Positions 59,881 to 64,000 of a DNA stretch of 64,000 bases are shown piece after piece. Every line of letters starts with the position of its first letter. Position 1 is the first letter of the stretch. The position numbers and the translations under genes were made by a program. Source of the DNA: Ridgeia piscesae (lineage: Eukaryota; Annelida; Polychaeta; Sabellida; Siboglinidae); NCBI GenBank assembly GCA_025642075.2, contig JAODUO010000120.1, forward strand, positions 227,501 to 291,500, written 5' to 3'. Below the pieces are notes generated by a model. That model saw only the letters and a list, made by a program, of their open reading frames with translations, ran no database searches and was not told where the DNA came from.

Positions 59881-62417
59881 AATTTGATTTGATTTGATTT
59901 GATTTGATTTGATTTGATTTGATTTGATTTGATTTGATTTGATTTGATTTGATTTGATTTGATTTGATTTGATTTGATTTGATTTGATTTGATTTGATTT
60001 GATTTGATTTGATTTGATTTGATTGGATTGGATTGGATTGGATTGGATTGGATTGGATTGATTGATTGGATTGGATTGGATTGGATTCGATTCGATTCGA
60101 TTCGATTGGATTGGATTGGATTCGATTGGATTCGATTGGATTCGATTGGATTGGATTGGATTGGATTGGATTGGATTGGATTGGATTGGATTATTGGAAT
60201 GATTCGATTACTGATTGGATTGGATTGGATTGGATTGGATTGGATTGGATTCGATTCGATTCGATTCGATTCGATTCGATTCGATTCGATTCGATTCGAT
60301 TCGATTCGATTCGATTCGATTCGATTCGATTCGATTCGATTCGATTCGATTCGATTCGATTCGATTCGATTCGATTCGATTCGATTCGATTCGATTCGAT
60401 TCGATTCGATTCGATTCGATTCGATTCGATTCGATTCGATTCGATTCGATTCGATTCGATTCGATTCGATTCGATTCGATTCGATTCGATTCGATTCGAT
60501 TCGATTCGATTCGATTCGATTCGATTCGATTCGATTCGATTCGATTCGATTCGATTCGATTCGATTCGATTCGATTCGATTCGATTCGATTCGATTCGAT
60601 TCGATTCGATTCGATTCGATTCGATTCGATTCGATTCGATTCGATTGGATTGGATTGGATTGGATTGGATTGGATTGGATTGGATTGGATTGGATTGATT
60701 GATTGGATTGGATTGGATTGGATTGATTGGATTCGATTCGATTCGATTCGATTCGATTGGATTCGATTGGATTCGATTGGATTCGATTGGATTCGATTGG
60801 ATTCGATTGGATTCGATTCGATTGGATTGGATTCGATTGGATTCGATTGGATTGGATTCGATTGGATTCGATTGGATTCGATTGGATTCGATTGGATTCG
60901 ATTCGATTCGATTCGATTCGATTGGATTCGATTCGATTCGATTGGATTCGATTGGATTCGATTCGATTCGATTGGATTCGATTCGATTCGATTGGATTCG
61001 ATTCGATTCGATTCGATTCGATTGGATTCGATTCGATTCGATTGGATTCGATTGGATTCGATTGATTGATTCGATTGGATTGGATTGGATTGGATTGATT
61101 GATTGGATTGGATTGGATTGGATTGGATTGGATTGGATTGGATTGGATTGGATTGGATTGGATTGGATTGGATTCGATTCGATTCGATTCGATTCGATTC
61201 GATTCGATTCGATTCGATTGGATTCGATTGGATTCGATTCGATTCGATTCGATTCGATTCGATTCGATTCGATTCGATTCGATTCGATTGATTCGATTTT
61301 CGGATTCGATTGGATTCGATTGATTCGATTGATTCGATTGGATTCGATTGGATTCGATTGGATTCGATTGGATTCGATTCGATTCGATTGGATTCGATTG
61401 GATTCGATTGGATTCGATTGGATTCGATTGGATTCGATTGGATTCGATTGGATTCGATTGGATTCGATTGGATTCGATTGGATTCGATTGGATTCGATTG
61501 ATCGATTCGATTCGATTGATTCGATTGGATTCGATTGGATTCGGATTGATCGATTCGATTGATTCGATTCGATTGATTCGATTGATTCGATTCGATTCGA
61601 TCTGATTCGGATTGCGATTCGATTGCGATTCGATTCGGATTGCGGATTGGATTGGATTGGATTGGATTGGATTGGATTGGATTGGATTGGATTGGATTGG
61701 ATTGGATTGGATTGATTCGATTGGATTGTGGTCGTTGGTGCGTTGGTGTCGTGTCGTTGGATTCGATTGGTGTCGATGATTCGATTGGTTCGATTGGATT
61801 CGTTGGATTGGTTGGTGATTGGATTGGATGGATGGGTGTGAGATGTGGTTGTCGGTGCGATTCGATGCGTTCGTGCGGTGCGGTGTCGAGTTCGGTCGTC
61901 GTGCGATGATGTCGATCGATTGTCGTGCGGTGCGTGTCGTTCGATTCGATTCGGTGCGTCGGTCGGATGTCGGTGCGGTGCGTCGTCTCGTGTCGTCGAT
62001 TGCGTGCGTGCGGATGCGTCGTTGCGATTCGTGCGAGTGCGGTGCGGTTCGGTTCGGTGCGAGTCGGTGCGGTTCGGTGCGGTCGGTGCGGTCGGTCGGT
62101 GCGGTGCGGTTCGGTGCGGTTCGGTTGCGTTCGGTTCGGTTCGGTTCGGTTCGGTTCGGTTCGGTTCGGTTCGGTTCGGTTCGGTTCGGTTCGGTTCGGT
62201 GCGGTGGTGCGGTGCGGTGCGGTGCGGTGCGGTGCGGTGCGGTGCGGTGCGGTGCGGTGCGGTGCGGTGCGGTGCGGTGCGGTGCGGTGCGGTGCGGTGC
62301 GGTGCGGTGCGGTGCGGTGCGGTGCGGTGCGGTGCGGTGCGGTGCGGTGCGGTGCGGTGCGGTGCGGTGCGGTGCGAGTGCAATGCAATGCAATGCAATG
62401 CAATGCAATGCAATGCA
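59881..62417. repeat. Serial pentanucleotide arrays (GATTT, GATTG, GATTC, GGTTC, GGTGC, AATGC)
   Basis: About 2.5 kb of 5-bp units that change stepwise along the sequence. GATTT runs to about 60020. GATTG blocks follow, then about 79 perfect GATTC units (60249-60645). A long GATTG/GATTC mosaic reaches about 61780. After it comes a degenerate zone with GGTGTC/GTGC variants (61720-62040), then GGTTC (about 62105-62200), about 35 GGTGC units (62198-62375) and AATGC (62378-62416). Neighbouring blocks differ by one base per unit, apart from the last step. The absence of stops in many frames creates 200-856-codon artefact frames on both strands. Confidence 0.97.
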
Positions 62418-62610
62418 ATTTAATTACAACAGGAAGCCAATGTAACTGCTTACGTAGCGGTAATGATGGTGAGAAACGAGGGGGCCTTAAGTACCACGCG
62501 TGCTAAACGATTTTGTACACGTTGCAGTTTAGAGAAGTCTTTTTTGGCAATGAAGATGTGAGTTACAATAATTCAATCGACTACTAATCAGAGCATATTG
62601 TTTTAGCAGA

Positions 62611-62612
<2 letters not shown>

Positions 62613-62672
<60 letters not shown>
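62613..62672. repeat. (TA)n microsatellite
   Basis: TA run ending about 28 bp before the exon 9 acceptor. Confidence 0.97.
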
Positions 62673-62676
<4 letters not shown>

Positions 62677-62700
62677 ATTTAATATATTGTGTGTGTTTAG

Positions 62701-62804
62701 GATGCATACTCACCGCCAAAGTGTCTTGACAAGCCGACATCGAACTGTGAGTGTCATTGTACCCGCTTTGAAAGATATGCACATTGTACTGCTAATGAAG
62801 TCGG
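62701..62804 (+). CDS. CACHD1-like: CACHD1/alpha2-delta-like exon 9 (cysteine-rich)
   Basis: Acceptor GTGTGTTTAG|GAT at 62700/62701; donor GTCGG|GTACGT after 62804 (phase 2). It encodes DAYSPPKCLDKPTSNCECHC, then TRFERYAHCTANEVG. With exon 8 this gives a run of cysteines (CVC ... C ... CECHC ... C) like the C-x-C...C-x-x-C...C-E-C-x-C spacing in the membrane-proximal part of CACHD1. The acceptor has a purine-rich approach because a TA array ends just upstream, but the frame and splice phases are consistent on both sides. Confidence 0.8.
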
Positions 62805-62924
62805 GTACGTAGGCCATCCCTCCCATATAAATAACGTTAGCGTCGTTCCTGATATCAGTCGTATGTATGTATGTATCCGTTTCATATAAACAAATAACAA
62901 CCATTCAGATTTGTTTGCAAACAG

Positions 62925-63077
62925 GGATAAATGGCGGCTTTGCGAAACTGGAAAAGTACCACATGATTTTGAGTTTGAGACCGAAGTGCATAAAGGTTCT
63001 TATGAGGAAGACGAGGCACTACGTTCCAAATTAAGTCCATGTTTACGTGACAGGTGTAGTACGGAAAAAAACGAAAT
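62925..63077 (+). CDS. CACHD1-like: CACHD1/alpha2-delta-like exon 10
   Basis: Acceptor GCAAACAG|G at 62924/62925; donor GAAAT|GTAAGT after 63077 (phase 2). The first G completes the Gly codon GG|G. It encodes WRLCETGKV, FEFETEVHKGSYEEDEALRS and LSPCLRDRCSTEKNE. In CACHD1 an acidic or helical segment leads to C-x-x-x-(R)-C before the last cysteine cluster and the transmembrane helix; here C-L-R-D-R-C fits. An internal GTGTAG could be mistaken for a donor, but the GTAAGT at 63078 is the consensus one. The remaining C-terminus lies outside the window. Confidence 0.75.
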
Positions 63078-63079
63078 GT

Positions 63080-64000
63080 AAGTTCCAAAAATGTAACGGT
63101 GTTTGTGTTGATGTTGATGTCGATGATTACGTTATAAGCCGGGAGCCAGGTCCAGCTCTCAGGATGTTTTCTGCTACGTTTTTTTCACTAGTATTTCTTG
63201 GTACACTGGGCCATCGCAAGTTCGTAATGACTACTCCCAACTCGGGGCGTCATGGGGCCAGAAACCCCCTTTTCGGGCCTGAAATGAAGACAAATCAAAT
63301 ATGTTCTCACTGTGGGGGCCAGACATAGCTGTAGAGCACCAAATTTGGCCGAAAGCATCCAGAGATATTGGGGGAGGCGGTGGTTGTGTGATTTAGGGGT
63401 GTGCCCCAATTAAATTCCACAGAGTGAACCATTGAGCCCCCTAAAATGATAAATTGTCATCCGCTGAGATGACCTCTGTGTCTCGAACATTACGCCCGCT
63501 GTGGGTGAAAAACCTAACCCATCACTGAAATGTTAATTATCGCATATTGGGTCTTCTAACGCGCTACCATCTTTATTGTATTGATATTAATCATGATCCA
63601 TATGTCGATTTAATGTATCTCAATGTTGCTCAGTTTGATTGTGCGCGTTTAAATTATATTGAAGGTCAAGGTCAATGGTAAAAGTCAAGGTCAATGCGTG
63701 TTGCGCGGGCGGGAAAATCAAACTAGACTTGACAATGTGGCATGTAGTATCTCATTTTGAAGCTCTGCATCTCTAGCTGTCGAATCTTGAATTTTGGTTC
63801 CTCGTATAATTATTCCCGCTGTGGGCTCATGGACTGTGCTGTCCCATAAGGCATGTAATACTTCATTTTGAAGCATCTCTAGGTGTCGAATCTTGGATCT
63901 TGTTTCCTTATATAATTACGCAGGATACCCTTGGCATAAAAAAACCCTGGTTGTAATACGGACCCCGCTATATCTGCCAACTTATCGAACACAAACTTTG
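63080..64000. other. Noncoding end of the window with short repeated blocks
   Basis: Contains two diverged copies of a block (GTATCTCATTTTGAAGC...GTCGAATCTTG; near 63745 and 63850), CCCGCTGTGGG motifs near 63489 and 63811, and AAGGTCAAGGTCAATG repeats near 63663. No further exon of the host gene is recognised. Confidence 0.45.

Noticed and set aside
59838..62413. Very long - strand frames (736-856 codons, Arg-Ile-Glu-Ser-Asn and Pro-His-Arg-Thr-Ala repeats) and 60-290-codon + strand frames
   Set aside because: They are translations of 5-bp tandem units that lack stops in several frames on both strands at once; there is no non-repeat domain and no splice context.

Overview
This is metazoan genomic DNA, AT-rich and dominated by repeats. 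It holds interrupted genes with canonical GT-AG introns, many decayed non-LTR retrotransposons, one Gypsy element, one Penelope-like relic, cut-and-paste transposon remnants and very long microsatellites. There are no operons or bacterial signals. The mix of elements (CR1-like and RTE-like LINEs, Gypsy, Penelope, a hAT-type non-autonomous element, P2X7-type zinc-domain exons) suggests a marine invertebrate, but I cannot name the phylum from sequence alone.

The main host gene lies on the + strand from about 26.1 kb to the right edge. I assembled ten short exons (26105-26288, 34880-35010, 36562-36737, 39724-39843, 41955-42068, 49079-49187, 51889-51984, 58644-58802, 62701-62804, 62925-63077). 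Their splice phases agree at every junction. Together they encode about 448 residues resembling the Cache region and the cysteine-rich membrane-proximal region of the VWFA/Cache family (CACHD1 / calcium-channel alpha2-delta). The VWA domain must lie upstream of the recognised exons and the membrane anchor downstream of the window. The introns are packed with mobile elements and simple repeats.

Region by region. 0-7 kb: two related P2X7-type C-terminal exons (41-182 and 6794-6934) flank a CR1-like LINE (copy A, - strand) that carries an SGNH/esterase-like ORF end. 7-13 kb: mostly noncoding, with a CRE/CCAAT/ETS motif cluster (about 9.66-9.93 kb) and two tandem-duplicated dispersed repeats. 13-19 kb: a transposon-linked ORF relic, a second LINE (- strand) and a LINE ORF1 relic. 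21-24 kb: another LINE ORF1 fragment, an inverted copy of the 12-kb tandem repeat and one coding-like segment of unknown origin. 24-31 kb: TA tracts, the first recognised host exon, two LINE tails, palindromes and an inverted repeat pair. 31.6-34.8 kb: CR1-like copy B (+). 35-43 kb: host exons, a GATA array, a foldback element and an intronic duplication. 43.3-46.6 kb: an RTE-like LINE split by a hAT-type element with an exact 8-bp target-site duplication and a (GAGTAC)n core. 48.3-48.9 kb: CR1-like copy C. 49-54.6 kb: CA/GT arrays, host exons 6 and 7 and a Penelope-like relic. 55-58.5 kb: a LINE fragment and a Gypsy element. 58.6-63.1 kb: host exons 8-10, with about 2.5 kb of drifting pentanucleotide arrays in one intron.

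Most long open frames in the window are translations of microsatellites and are not genes.
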